DNA from: Streptomyces kaniharaensis
GTDB taxonomy: Bacteria > Actinomycetota > Actinomycetes > Streptomycetales > Streptomycetaceae
Length of the DNA: 64,000 nucleotides
Direction: 5' to 3'
NCBI RefSeq assembly: GCF_009569385.1
Contig: NZ_WBOF01000001.1
Span: 1,932,001-1,996,000 of the forward strand
The notes below the pieces were generated by a model. The model searched no databases and was not told the origin of the DNA. It saw only the letters and a program-made list of their open reading frames with translations. The translations under genes and the position numbers were made by a program. This document shows, piece after piece, positions 17,128 to 24,275 of the stretch (positions are counted from its first letter, which is position 1; every line of letters starts with the position of its first letter).

Positions 17128-18195
17128 ATGAGCCCCGAGACCCCCATCCGCGTCGGCCTGATCGGCTACGGCCTGGCCGGCTCCGCCTTCCACGCCCCGC
17201 TCATCGCCACCACGCCCGGGCTGCGGCTGGACGCCGTGGTGACGGCCAACCCGGAGCGCCGCGCCCAGCTGCACCGCGAACACCCCGACGCCCGCGCGGT
17301 CGACACCCCCGAGCAGCTGCTGGCCGATCCGGCCGCGCTCGACCTCGTCGTCATCGCCACCCCCAACCGCACCCACGCCCCGCTCGCCCGCGCCGCCCTG
17401 CGCGCCGGGCTGGCCACCGTCGTCGACAAGCCACTGGCCGGCACCGCCGACGAGGCGCTGGAGCTGTGCCGGCTCGCCGAGTCGCAGAACGTCCTGCTGT
17501 CGGTCTTCCAGAACCGGCGCTGGGACGGCGACTTCCTCACCGCCGCCCGGCTGGTCCGCGGCGGCGCGCTCGGCCGGGTGCACCGCTTCGAGTCCCGCTT
17601 CGAACGGTTCCGCCCCAAGCCCAAGCCCGGCTGGCGCGAGCTCGCCGACCCCGCCGAGGCCGGCGGCACCCTGTACGACCTGGGCAGCCACCTCGTCGAC
17701 CAGGCGCTCACCCTGTTCGGGCCGGTCGAGTCGGTGTACGCGGAGATCGACGTCCTCCGGGACGGCGCGGTAGTCGACGACGACGCCTTCCTCGCCCTCA
17801 CGCACGCCTCCGGCACCCGCTCACACCTGTGGACCAGCGCCCTCACCCCGCTGCTCGGCCCCCGGATGCGGGTGCTCGGCGACACCGCCGGCTACGTCAA
17901 GTCCGGCATGGACCCGCAGGAGTCCGACCTCCGCGCAGGCCTCCGCCCCGACGGCACCCACCCCTGGGGCGTCGACCAGCCCGTCCACTACGGCACCCTC
18001 GGCACCGACGAGTCCGCGATCACCCTCCCCACCGACCCCGGCGACTACCCCGCCTACTACGCCGCCATCGCCACCGCCCTGACCGCCCCCGGCACCCCGC
18101 CGCCCGTCGACCCGCGCGACGCGGTGGCCACCCTCACCATCCTCGAAGCCGCCCGCACCTCCGCCGCCACGGGCTCGACCGTCCGGCTGGCCTGA
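17128..18195 (+). CDS. Gfo/Idh/MocA family NAD(P)-dependent oxidoreductase
   Basis: A 355-residue dehydrogenase. The N-terminal Rossmann domain shows G-L-I-G-Y-G-L-A-G-S and I-A-T-P-N-R-T-H. The catalytic E/D-K-P motif appears as V-D-K-P-L-A-G, and the C-terminal alpha/beta domain has G-G-T-L-Y-D-L-G-S-H-L-V-D-Q-A-L, with the active-site aspartate and histidine. Members act on sugars, inositols and similar polyols; the substrate is not predictable. The ATG at 17128 lacks a clear Shine-Dalgarno and may be read from a short leader. It is convergent with the toxin-antitoxin pair. Confidence 0.9.
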   Translation: MSPETPIRVGLIGYGLAGSAFHAPLIATTPGLRLDAVVTANPERRAQLHREHPDARAVDTPEQLLADPAALDLVVIATPNRTHAPLARAALRAGLATVVDKPLAGTADEALELCRLAESQNVLLSVFQNRRWDGDFLTAARLVRGGALGRVHRFESRFERFRPKPKPGWRELADPAEAGGTLYDLGSHLVDQALTLFGPVESVYAEIDVLRDGAVVDDDAFLALTHASGTRSHLWTSALTPLLGPRMRVLGDTAGYVKSGMDPQESDLRAGLRPDGTHPWGVDQPVHYGTLGTDESAITLPTDPGDYPAYYAAIATALTAPGTPPPVDPRDAVATLTILEAARTSAATGSTVRLA

Positions 18196-18220
18196 ACGGA
18201 GGCGAGCGCGGCGGCGGCCG

Positions 18221-18643
18221 TCAGACGCCGATGATCTCCACCGCGGATCCCAGGCCCCGGAAGTCCGCCACGTTGCGGGTGTACAGCGGCAGGCCGTGCG
18301 CGGAGGCGACCGCGGCGATCATCAGGTCGATCCGGCGCGGCCGCGGCTGGCGGCCTGCCGCGATGGTGAGGGTGACGAGGGTGCCGTACCGGGCGGCGGC
18401 GGCCGCGTCGAACGGCAGCGGGTCGAAGTCGGCCATCGCCGCGCCCAGCACCTCCAGCCGGGACGCGCGGCTGACCGGGTCGCGGGCCATCGACACGCCC
18501 TGCTGCAGTTCGGCGAAGGTGATCGCGGTCAGCTCCGGCACGGCCGGCAGATCGGCCGGGCTGAGCAGCGCCAGGTCGATGTACACGCAGGTGTCGAGCA
18601 CGCCGGCCGGCCGCCGCCGGGCCGACCGGCGACGCTCAGCCAC
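18221..18643 (-). CDS. PIN-domain (VapC-like) toxin
   Basis: A 140-residue PIN-domain ribonuclease, the likely toxin of a type II pair. The acidic residues expected for the metal site are present in L-D-T-C-V-Y-I-D, T-F-A-E-L-Q-Q-G, R-I-D-L-M-I-A and Y-T-R-N-V-A-D-F. An arginine-rich N-terminal extension precedes the fold. Its start (GTG, 18643) overlaps the end of the upstream antitoxin gene by 8 bp, indicating translational coupling. Confidence 0.85.
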   Translation of the reverse strand: MAERRRSARRRPAGVLDTCVYIDLALLSPADLPAVPELTAITFAELQQGVSMARDPVSRASRLEVLGAAMADFDPLPFDAAAAARYGTLVTLTIAAGRQPRPRRIDLMIAAVASAHGLPLYTRNVADFRGLGSAVEIIGV

Positions 18644-18920
18644 GACGCCGCTCGAACGGGTCGTCGCCCTCGTCCCCCACCAGTTCCTCCGGGCCGAAGT
18701 ACTCCTCGGCCTCCTTGCGCATCTGCTGGTAGTCCACCCGCGGCAGCTTCACGTGCCGCGCCACCAGTTCCTCCGCCGTCAGCCGGCGCCGTCCCGACAC
18801 CGGGCGCAGCTCCGCGACCTCGACCCCGTTCCTGGTGATGTGGAAGGTCTCCCCCGCCTCCACCGCGTCCATCACCGCGGCGGAGTTGTTCCGGAACTCC
18901 CGCTGGGTAATCGTCTTCAT
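18636..18920 (-). CDS. Phd/YefM-type antitoxin
   Basis: A 94-residue protein whose first half matches the Phd/YefM fold: M-K-T-I-T-Q-R-E-F-R-N-N, a helix A-A-V-M-D-A-V-E-A-G-E, and I-T-R-N-G-V-E-V-A-E-L. The acidic C-terminal half would wrap the PIN toxin. The ATG at 18920 directly abuts GGAGGG, too close for a normal ribosome site, so the message may be leaderless or use atypical initiation. Pairs of a Phd antitoxin with a PIN toxin are common in actinobacteria. Confidence 0.85.
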   Translation of the reverse strand: MKTITQREFRNNSAAVMDAVEAGETFHITRNGVEVAELRPVSGRRRLTAEELVARHVKLPRVDYQQMRKEAEEYFGPEELVGDEGDDPFERRRG

Positions 18921-18929
18921 CCCTCCACG

Positions 18930-18956
18930 GTAGCCCCGCGTAGCACACACGGCTAC
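18930..18956 (-). promoter_or_regulatory. Candidate autoregulatory operator of the toxin-antitoxin operon
   Basis: Three GTAGC/GCTAC half-sites lie just upstream of the antitoxin start: 18930-18934, 18940-18944 and the inverted 18952-18956. The last two form an inverted repeat with a seven-base spacer, and the first is a direct repeat 10 bp away. Phd-type antitoxins bind such palindromes in their own promoters. Confidence 0.4.
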
Positions 18957-19042
18957 ACCTCGCGTCCGCGCAACTCCGCCTCCCGGCCCCGATGTGTCCG
19001 ATAGGTTCAGGCACAATCGTTCGATTTGAGGGGGGCCCTGCC

Positions 19043-19462
19043 GTGGCCGACACCAGCGAGAAGGACCAGAACCCCTGGCTGTACGGCCAGGACAGTCCAC
19101 CGACAGCGGGACCGCTCGCCCCGCACCGCACCACCGGACCGTGGGCGGGCGCCGAGAGCTCGGGCGCCCCCGTCCTCGTACAGCCGGCGGTACTCCAGCA
19201 GGCCGCCAGCGAATCGCGCCGGCTGCGCGGCGAGCTGAAGAGCTCCGTCACCCGTGCCGAGCCGGACACGGCGGCAGCAGTCCAGGCGCTGGCGGACGGG
19301 TGGGCCGGCGGACCCGCCCTGTCGCAGGCGCTCACCTGGTGGAAGTCCCGCTGGACCAGCCTCGACAACCGGCTCGGCCTGGCCGCCGATCGTCTCGACG
19401 CCACTGCCCGGGGCTACCGTGCCGCCGACAACTCCGCCGCCACCTCGTTCAAGGGACCGTGA
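19043..19462 (+). CDS. WXG100-like type VII secretion substrate
   Basis: A 139-residue helical protein. A 45-residue P/G-rich N-terminal extension precedes a helix-turn-helix hairpin (about 48-128) with W-A-G at 87-89 in the turn, the WxG hallmark. Helix two ends in Y-R-A-A-D (125-129), which fits the YxxxD/E secretion signal of ESX substrates. No signal peptide is present. It is the first gene of a three-gene unit, four bases from the next start. The GTG start follows GAGGGGGG. The family is inferred from the pattern; it is longer than a typical 100-residue member. Confidence 0.65.
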   Translation: MADTSEKDQNPWLYGQDSPPTAGPLAPHRTTGPWAGAESSGAPVLVQPAVLQQAASESRRLRGELKSSVTRAEPDTAAAVQALADGWAGGPALSQALTWWKSRWTSLDNRLGLAADRLDATARGYRAADNSAATSFKGP

Positions 19463-19466
19463 GCCC

Positions 19467-20936
19467 GTGGTGACCTTCGCCCAGCTCCGTCAAGCCTCCT
19501 TCGACTCCCTCGACCACGCGGGCGACACCTGGAGCGGCGTATCCGGCCACGTGGAACAGCTCGGTTCCCAGGTCCGGTCCGGCGTCCTCCACCCCTTGGC
19601 GGGCGGCGGCCCCTACTCCTCCCCGTCCGCTGCGAACCGGCCGTGGACCGGCGCGGCGGCCAACGAGGCGGTGCGTGAGATCGAGCTGCTGGCTGACGAG
19701 TTGCACGCCTTTCACTTCGAGGCGCTGGCCATCTCCGCCGCACTGCACCGCGCCAAGACGGCCTTCGCCGAAGCCAAGCAGAATCTGCTCCGGGCGATCG
19801 GCGACGCCGAGGCCCTGGGAGCGACCGTGGCCGAGGGCGGCGCGGTCACGCTGCCCGGATTGCCGCCAGAGGAGCGCAACGACCCCGAGGCGATCGCGTA
19901 CCAGAAGCGGAAGTGGGACGAGGTCCAGCACCACGTCCAGGTCATGACCGCCGCCGTGGCCGCGGCCACCGAAGCGGACTCCGCGATGGCGACCGCCCTG
20001 CGCGCCCTCAACCCCGAGGAGGTCGATCCGGCGACGCATCCCGACGGCGTGCAGAACGCCAAGGACGATGTCATACGTGCGATCGGCATGCCCGGGGACC
20101 GCAAGGACGTGCCGGGCTGGTGGGCCGCCCTCGACCCCGCTGTTCGGGCGCAGCTCCTCGAAATGGACCCGAACGGACTGGTCGCGAAGGGGGTGCTCGA
20201 TCCGACGTACCAGTGGAGGGCACCCAATGACGGCGCCGGGCCGTACCACGTCCGGGAGCCCGGCGCAGACGACCGGAAAGCCCAGCTGACGGCCTACGGG
20301 CTCGTCGCGGGCGGCACGTTCTCAGGGAACGAGGACGCGGCGCGGCACATGCTCCACTACCTCGACGGCAGCGGGCAGCCGCTGACCGTGGACGTGGACC
20401 GCATGATGCGCGACGACCCGAGATTTCGCGCGCACATCGAGGGTCTCCTGTCCGAGAAGGAGTCCGAGTGGCGGCAGACTGCCCTGGACGCCTACCAGAA
20501 GGCAGGCGGTTCGCCGGTCGCGATACCCGTGGAGACGGAGCGCAACCACGCGAACGACTTCACCTTCGACCCGGAGCAGCAGTCGAACTGGTTCAAGGCC
20601 ATAGGCAGTCAGGCCTGTGTCGTCTCGGGCGTTGTCACGGTGAAGCCGGGACAGGACGGGAAACCGGTGGTTTCCACGCAGTACCAGGTCAACGTGTGGG
20701 ACCGCTACAACTGGGATCCAGGGAAGTCGACGGACATCGCAGGTATGAACATCACGGATGCCGACATGGCGAAGCTTCACCAAACCGGTCTGGCTCAGGA
20801 GTACGACGTCAACGGGCGAAGCACCCCGTCGACCTGGACCGGCAGCGGCGGCTCGCCCGTCCAGCCCGCCGGCACCGGTGAGCGGAACGCGGACCGTGAC
20901 GGAACGGTCTCGGATCCGGGGAGGCAGGCTCGGTGA
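19467..20936 (+). CDS. Large putative type VII-secreted effector
   Basis: A 489-residue protein of unknown activity. The N-terminal 200 residues are helical, with W-S-G at 22-24 and W-T-G at 60-62, like the LXG/WXG leaders of type VII cargo. The middle part includes the recurrent actinobacterial pattern G-G-T-F-S-G-N-E-D-A-A-R with H-Y-L-D-G-S-G (282-303). A compact C-terminal domain (about 362-452) has W-D-R-Y-N-W-D-P-G-K and M-A-K-L-H-Q-T-G-L-A-Q-E-Y-D. I do not recognise its fold or catalytic residues. Its stop overlaps the next gene by four bases. Confidence 0.6.
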   Translation: MVTFAQLRQASFDSLDHAGDTWSGVSGHVEQLGSQVRSGVLHPLAGGGPYSSPSAANRPWTGAAANEAVREIELLADELHAFHFEALAISAALHRAKTAFAEAKQNLLRAIGDAEALGATVAEGGAVTLPGLPPEERNDPEAIAYQKRKWDEVQHHVQVMTAAVAAATEADSAMATALRALNPEEVDPATHPDGVQNAKDDVIRAIGMPGDRKDVPGWWAALDPAVRAQLLEMDPNGLVAKGVLDPTYQWRAPNDGAGPYHVREPGADDRKAQLTAYGLVAGGTFSGNEDAARHMLHYLDGSGQPLTVDVDRMMRDDPRFRAHIEGLLSEKESEWRQTALDAYQKAGGSPVAIPVETERNHANDFTFDPEQQSNWFKAIGSQACVVSGVVTVKPGQDGKPVVSTQYQVNVWDRYNWDPGKSTDIAGMNITDADMAKLHQTGLAQEYDVNGRSTPSTWTGSGGSPVQPAGTGERNADRDGTVSDPGRQAR

Positions 20937-21466
20937 GGACGGGTTCGCGGCAGCGGGGGCGTCGGTGGGTTCGCGTCCTCGTCGTGCTCTCGCTCACGGT
21001 GGTGGCGGTCGCAGGTGCATGCGTGGCGGTGTCGGTGTGGTTGTTCACCGATTCCACGCGGGGAACGGGCTGGAGCAGCGAAGGGCCGTCGTCCCAGGTC
21101 GTGGAGTTCACGCGGGTTCGGCCGCCCGGGTCGGCGAGCGAGTTGCGGTGGGCGTACCAGAAGGGGTTCCAGGACGACCTGGCCGTGCTCTCGTTCCGGT
21201 TGCCGCCGGGTGAGGAGGCGGGGTTCCTGGCCGGGCTGGGGATCACGGTGAGGCCTAGCGGCAAGCGGCCCCTCGACGACCTCCCGCGGCGAGGGTTCCA
21301 GCAGGCCGGGGCGCCGGATCCGGGTGGGGCCGGGGCGTTGCGGGACGGGTCGTTCCTCGCCGAGCCGCTGCCCGGTCACAGCAAGCGCCTCAGCGCCACG
21401 GTGTGGCTGGCGTCGGAGGCGGACGGCGGCACGCGCGCGTGGGTGTACGCGATGGATGCCCCGTGA
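20933..21466 (+). CDS. Membrane-anchored protein, possible partner or immunity protein
   Basis: A 177-residue protein with a basic N-terminus, one transmembrane segment (about 13-38) and an extracellular domain of about 135 residues with no recognised motif. The GTG start overlaps the stop of the putative effector (GTGA), so the two are translationally coupled. Being last in a WXG-like/effector pair and membrane-bound, it could be an immunity protein or surface receptor for the effector. This is inference from context alone. Confidence 0.55.
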   Translation: MRTGSRQRGRRWVRVLVVLSLTVVAVAGACVAVSVWLFTDSTRGTGWSSEGPSSQVVEFTRVRPPGSASELRWAYQKGFQDDLAVLSFRLPPGEEAGFLAGLGITVRPSGKRPLDDLPRRGFQQAGAPDPGGAGALRDGSFLAEPLPGHSKRLSATVWLASEADGGTRAWVYAMDAP

Positions 21467-21564
21467 GGGATTTACGGTTCGAAGGGGGAACCCGGCAGAT
21501 CGTAGGATCGTCATCAACGTCCGGAACCCAATGAAGCCGGCAGAGACCGAGGAGGGAGCGCGTC

Positions 21565-21858
21565 ATGGCGGTTGTCGCGATGCTGCTCGGCCTGCTCCGG
21601 GTGCTGACCGGGGAGATGTCTGCCGAAGGCGGGACGCTCGCGTCGGCGGCGGCGGTCGCGGCCGTGGTGCTGCTGGCCGGGGCCGTCGCGGGGACGCTGG
21701 CCGGGGCACGGTTGCTGGGGGCGCGGGCGCCCGCGGCGGTGCGCGACGGTGTGCTGCGGCGCCGGGCGTTCCGTACGGCCTTCCTGTCGCAGCGTGATCC
21801 GGACGCCCGGGGCCGGCGACGCCCCAGGGCACCGGGTGCGGCCCAGGCGGCCGCGTAG
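21565..21858 (+). CDS. Small membrane protein preceding a YidC homologue (DUF6412-like)
   Basis: A 97-residue protein with two hydrophobic helices (about 1-15 and 25-50) and a basic, arginine-rich cytoplasmic tail. The ATG follows a strong GGAGGGA. It lies 79 bp upstream of the YidC-like gene, on the same strand, a pairing I recall from streptomycete genomes where the small partner is annotated DUF6412. No function is known. Confidence 0.65.
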   Translation: MAVVAMLLGLLRVLTGEMSAEGGTLASAAAVAAVVLLAGAVAGTLAGARLLGARAPAAVRDGVLRRRAFRTAFLSQRDPDARGRRRPRAPGAAQAAA

Positions 21859-21937
21859 TCCTCAGTTCTTCCGCCGTCCTGCGCGGCCGCCCTCCGCCGA
21901 TCACTCATTCCCGAGACCCCGGAGGGCTCGCTTCACC

Positions 21938-22627
21938 ATGTCCGTTCTCGCCGTTCTCGACCCGGCCGTCGCCGTGGCGCACACCGTCGTCGCCGCGCTC
22001 GCCCACGTCGTCCCTACCGCGCTCGCGATCGTCCTGTTCACCGTCGCCGTCCGCCTCGCCCTGCACCCGCTGGCGCGGGCGGCGGCGCGCGGGGAGAAGG
22101 CGCGGGCGCGGCTCGCGCCGAAGATCGCCGAGCTGAACCGCAAGCACAAGAACCGCCCGGAGAAGCTCCGCGAGGCGCTGGCGGAGCTGCACCAGAAGGA
22201 GCAGGTGTCGCCGGCCGCGGGCTGTCTGCCGGCGCTGGTGCAGATCCCGTTCTTCTCGGTGATGTACCGCCTGTTCACCACCCCGAACGACCTGCTCGAC
22301 CACACCCTGTTCGGCGCCCCGCTCGGCCTGCACGTCGGGAGCGCGCAGGGCGCCGGGCAGCTGGCGGTGTTCGGGGTGCTGTACGCCGGGCTGGCGGCCG
22401 TGGCGTACATCAACTTCCGGCGGGCCCGGCGTGCGGCGGCGGCGCAGCCGAGCGCGCAGGCGGGGACGGCGTTCCTGCCGTACCTGTCGTTCGGCACGGT
22501 GCTGTTCGCGGCGCTGGTGCCGCTGGCGGCGGCGCTGTACCTGCTGACCTCGGGGGTCTGGTCCGCCGCCGAGCGGGCGTGGCTGCACCGGGGCGGCGCG
22601 CCGGTGCCGTCCGTGGTGATGGCGTGA
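21938..22627 (+). CDS. YidC/Oxa1-family membrane protein insertase
   Basis: A 229-residue membrane protein of the YidC/Oxa1/Alb3 family. After the first membrane segment comes the basic cytoplasmic hairpin with K-I-A-E-L-N-R-K-H-K and the conserved E-Q-V-S-P-A-A-G-C-L-P-A-L-V-Q-I-P. Four further hydrophobic segments follow. It is shorter than the housekeeping YidC beside rnpA and looks like a second paralogue that may insert specific proteins. The ATG at 21938 follows GGAGGG. The stop codon lies within the first unit of the tandem repeat that follows. Confidence 0.88.
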   Translation: MSVLAVLDPAVAVAHTVVAALAHVVPTALAIVLFTVAVRLALHPLARAAARGEKARARLAPKIAELNRKHKNRPEKLREALAELHQKEQVSPAAGCLPALVQIPFFSVMYRLFTTPNDLLDHTLFGAPLGLHVGSAQGAGQLAVFGVLYAGLAAVAYINFRRARRAAAAQPSAQAGTAFLPYLSFGTVLFAALVPLAAALYLLTSGVWSAAERAWLHRGGAPVPSVVMA

Positions 22628-22730
22628 TCACAGCACGGATGATCACAGCACAGACGATCAGCGCCGGAACGATCGGCGTCGGCACGGTCAGAGCTCGGAC
22701 GGTAGGAGCACGGACGGTCAGCGCCCGGCC
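22626..22730. repeat. 15-bp degenerate tandem repeat, seven units
   Basis: Seven consecutive 15-bp units start at 22626, 22641, 22656, 22671, 22686, 22701 and 22716, e.g. GATCACAGCACGGAT and GGTCAGAGCTCGGAC. The array fills the whole gap between two convergent genes, beginning at the YidC stop codon and ending inside the last codons of the GNAT gene. Confidence 0.8.
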
Positions 22731-23140
22731 GTGAAGTCCCAGGCGTACACCACCTGCCGCGGCTCCGGATCGCCGCCGGCGGCGCGGTAGGTGGCCCGGG
22801 CGGCCGGGTTGTCCTCCTCGGTGACGGTCCACATGGCGTGGCAGCCGCGCTCGCGGGCGAGGTCGGCGAGCGCGGCGATCAGGGCGCGGCCGATGCCGTG
22901 GCCCCGGTGCGGTTCGTCGACGCCGAGCTCGTAGAGGAAGAGTTCGGTGCCCTTGTCGGGGTGGGTGGTCTCGACGCCGGTGACCATGCCCGCCGGTGTG
23001 CCGTCGTCGGTGTAGGCGATGAGCAGGTGGTGGCGGTCGTCGGCGAGGAAGCGGGCGGTCGCGTCGGGCAGCGGGGGCGCGTCGAAGAGGTGCCCGGCGG
23101 CGTGGACGTCGGCGGCGTCGGTGATGCGTCGGATCTCCAT
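22718..23140 (-). CDS. GNAT-family N-acetyltransferase
   Basis: A 140-residue acetyl-CoA-dependent acyltransferase. The acetyl-CoA loop reads H-R-G-H-G-I-G-R-A-L, preceded by F-L-Y-E-L-G-V-D-E and followed by M-W-T-V-T-E-E-D-N-P-A-A-R-A-T-Y-R-A-A-G-G. The latter pattern resembles the AAC(3)-I aminoglycoside acetyltransferase branch, but substrate and resistance are unproven. The ATG at 23140 gives the expected length. It is divergent from the phosphatidyltransferase gene. Confidence 0.85.
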   Translation of the reverse strand: MEIRRITDAADVHAAGHLFDAPPLPDATARFLADDRHHLLIAYTDDGTPAGMVTGVETTHPDKGTELFLYELGVDEPHRGHGIGRALIAALADLARERGCHAMWTVTEEDNPAARATYRAAGGDPEPRQVVYAWDFTAGR

Positions 23141-23276
23141 GCCACGATCCAAGGTCCGCGTGCGGAGGAGGTCAAGACAGGCCCTACCCTGTGTGATCGT
23201 TCCCGGTCGCCGCTCCACGGTGATCGTTTCGGGACGGGGATCAGGACAGGGTTCGGGACAGGTGGAGGGAATCGTC

Positions 23277-24044
23277 ATGGTGGCTGCTCCGGCGCTTTCG
23301 GAACTGCGCGAGGTGTGCCAGCCGCAGGCCAAGCTGCAGAGTCGCAACGGTGAGCACTGGGCGGGCCGGCTGTACATGCGCCGCCTGTCGCTGCGGACGA
23401 CCCGGCAGCTGGTGCGGACCTCGGTGTCGCCGAACACCCTCACCTGGGTCATGGTGGTCTGCGGGGTCGGCGGCGGGGCGGCTCTGCTGATACCCGGCCC
23501 GGCGGGGGCCGTACTGGCGGCGGTGCTGTTCCAGCTGTTCCTGCTGTTCGACTGTGTGGACGGCGAAGTGGCGCGCTGGAAGCGCCGGTTCAGCATGGCG
23601 GGGGTGTACGTCGACCGGCTCGGCGCCTACCTGGCGGACGCGGCGCTGATGATCGGCGCGGGTGTGCGGGCGGCCCGGGGCGGGTCGGAGCTGTGGGTGT
23701 CGGTGGGCCTGGCGGCGGCGCTGGGCGTGGTGCTGCTGAAGGCCTCGACGGACCTGGTGGACGTGGCCCGCGCCCGCAGCGGCATGCCGCCGGCCGACGA
23801 GGAGTCGACCCAGCCGCGCTCGCAGGGCATCGCGACGGCCCGTCGGCTCGCGTCCGTTCTGAAGATCCACCGGGTGACGAACGGCATCGAGGCCTCACTG
23901 GTGCTGCTCGCGGCGGCCGTCGCGGACGCCGCGGCCGGCGGCCTCGGGCCGACCCGGGCGGCGGTGGCGGGGATCACGGTGATCACGTGGGGGATGGTCG
24001 TGGCGCACCTCGCGTCGATCCTCTCGTCGTCGCGACTGCGCTGA
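23277..24044 (+). CDS. CDP-alcohol phosphatidyltransferase family protein
   Basis: A 255-residue membrane enzyme that would transfer a phospho-alcohol from a CDP-activated donor. The signature starts well (D92-C-V-D95-G96-E-V-A99-R100, then G109 and D113), but the final aspartate expected four residues later is alanine (A117). Six or so hydrophobic segments cover most of the chain. I recall streptomycete relatives with D-R-x-G at this site, so it may be a subfamily feature rather than decay. The ATG at 23277 follows GGAGGG. Confidence 0.82.
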   Translation: MVAAPALSELREVCQPQAKLQSRNGEHWAGRLYMRRLSLRTTRQLVRTSVSPNTLTWVMVVCGVGGGAALLIPGPAGAVLAAVLFQLFLLFDCVDGEVARWKRRFSMAGVYVDRLGAYLADAALMIGAGVRAARGGSELWVSVGLAAALGVVLLKASTDLVDVARARSGMPPADEESTQPRSQGIATARRLASVLKIHRVTNGIEASLVLLAAAVADAAAGGLGPTRAAVAGITVITWGMVVAHLASILSSSRLR

Positions 24045-24064
24045 CGGTCCGACAGATCGGCAAC

Positions 24065-24109
24065 GGCCGGAGCCCGTCACCCTTTCCGGGTGGCGGGCTC
24101 CGGCCTTTT
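24065..24109 (+). terminator. Intrinsic terminator after the phosphatidyltransferase gene
   Basis: An 18-bp stem (24065-24082 with 24088-24105, one T-G wobble), five-base loop and a TTTT tract at 24106-24109: the clearest rho-independent terminator in the window. Confidence 0.9.
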
Positions 24110-24187
24110 CGACAATCAGGGGTGGCGCCAGGACTGGGCGACGCCGAGCCGCACTTCACCGTCACCCCACCCCCAAGATCCTTTGGA

Positions 24188-24216
24188 CTGCATATGCAGG
24201 TTGGCGATATATATAG
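24188..24216 (+). promoter_or_regulatory. Palindrome and AT-rich element upstream of the glycosyltransferase gene
   Basis: CTGCATATGCAG (24188-24199) is a perfect 12-bp palindrome. It is followed by GCGATATATATAGC around 24204-24217, an unusually AT-rich patch for this genome. It lies about 60 bp before the start codon and may be an operator with a promoter element. Confidence 0.35.
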
Positions 24217-24275
24217 CCGTGCGACTTGGGGGGTGCTCCTCCGGGAGCCCGCCGTACAGGGAGGGGTCAAGTCCA

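Noticed and set aside
22626..22730. CRISPR array
   Set aside because: Units are contiguous 15-mers with no unique spacers and no cas genes.
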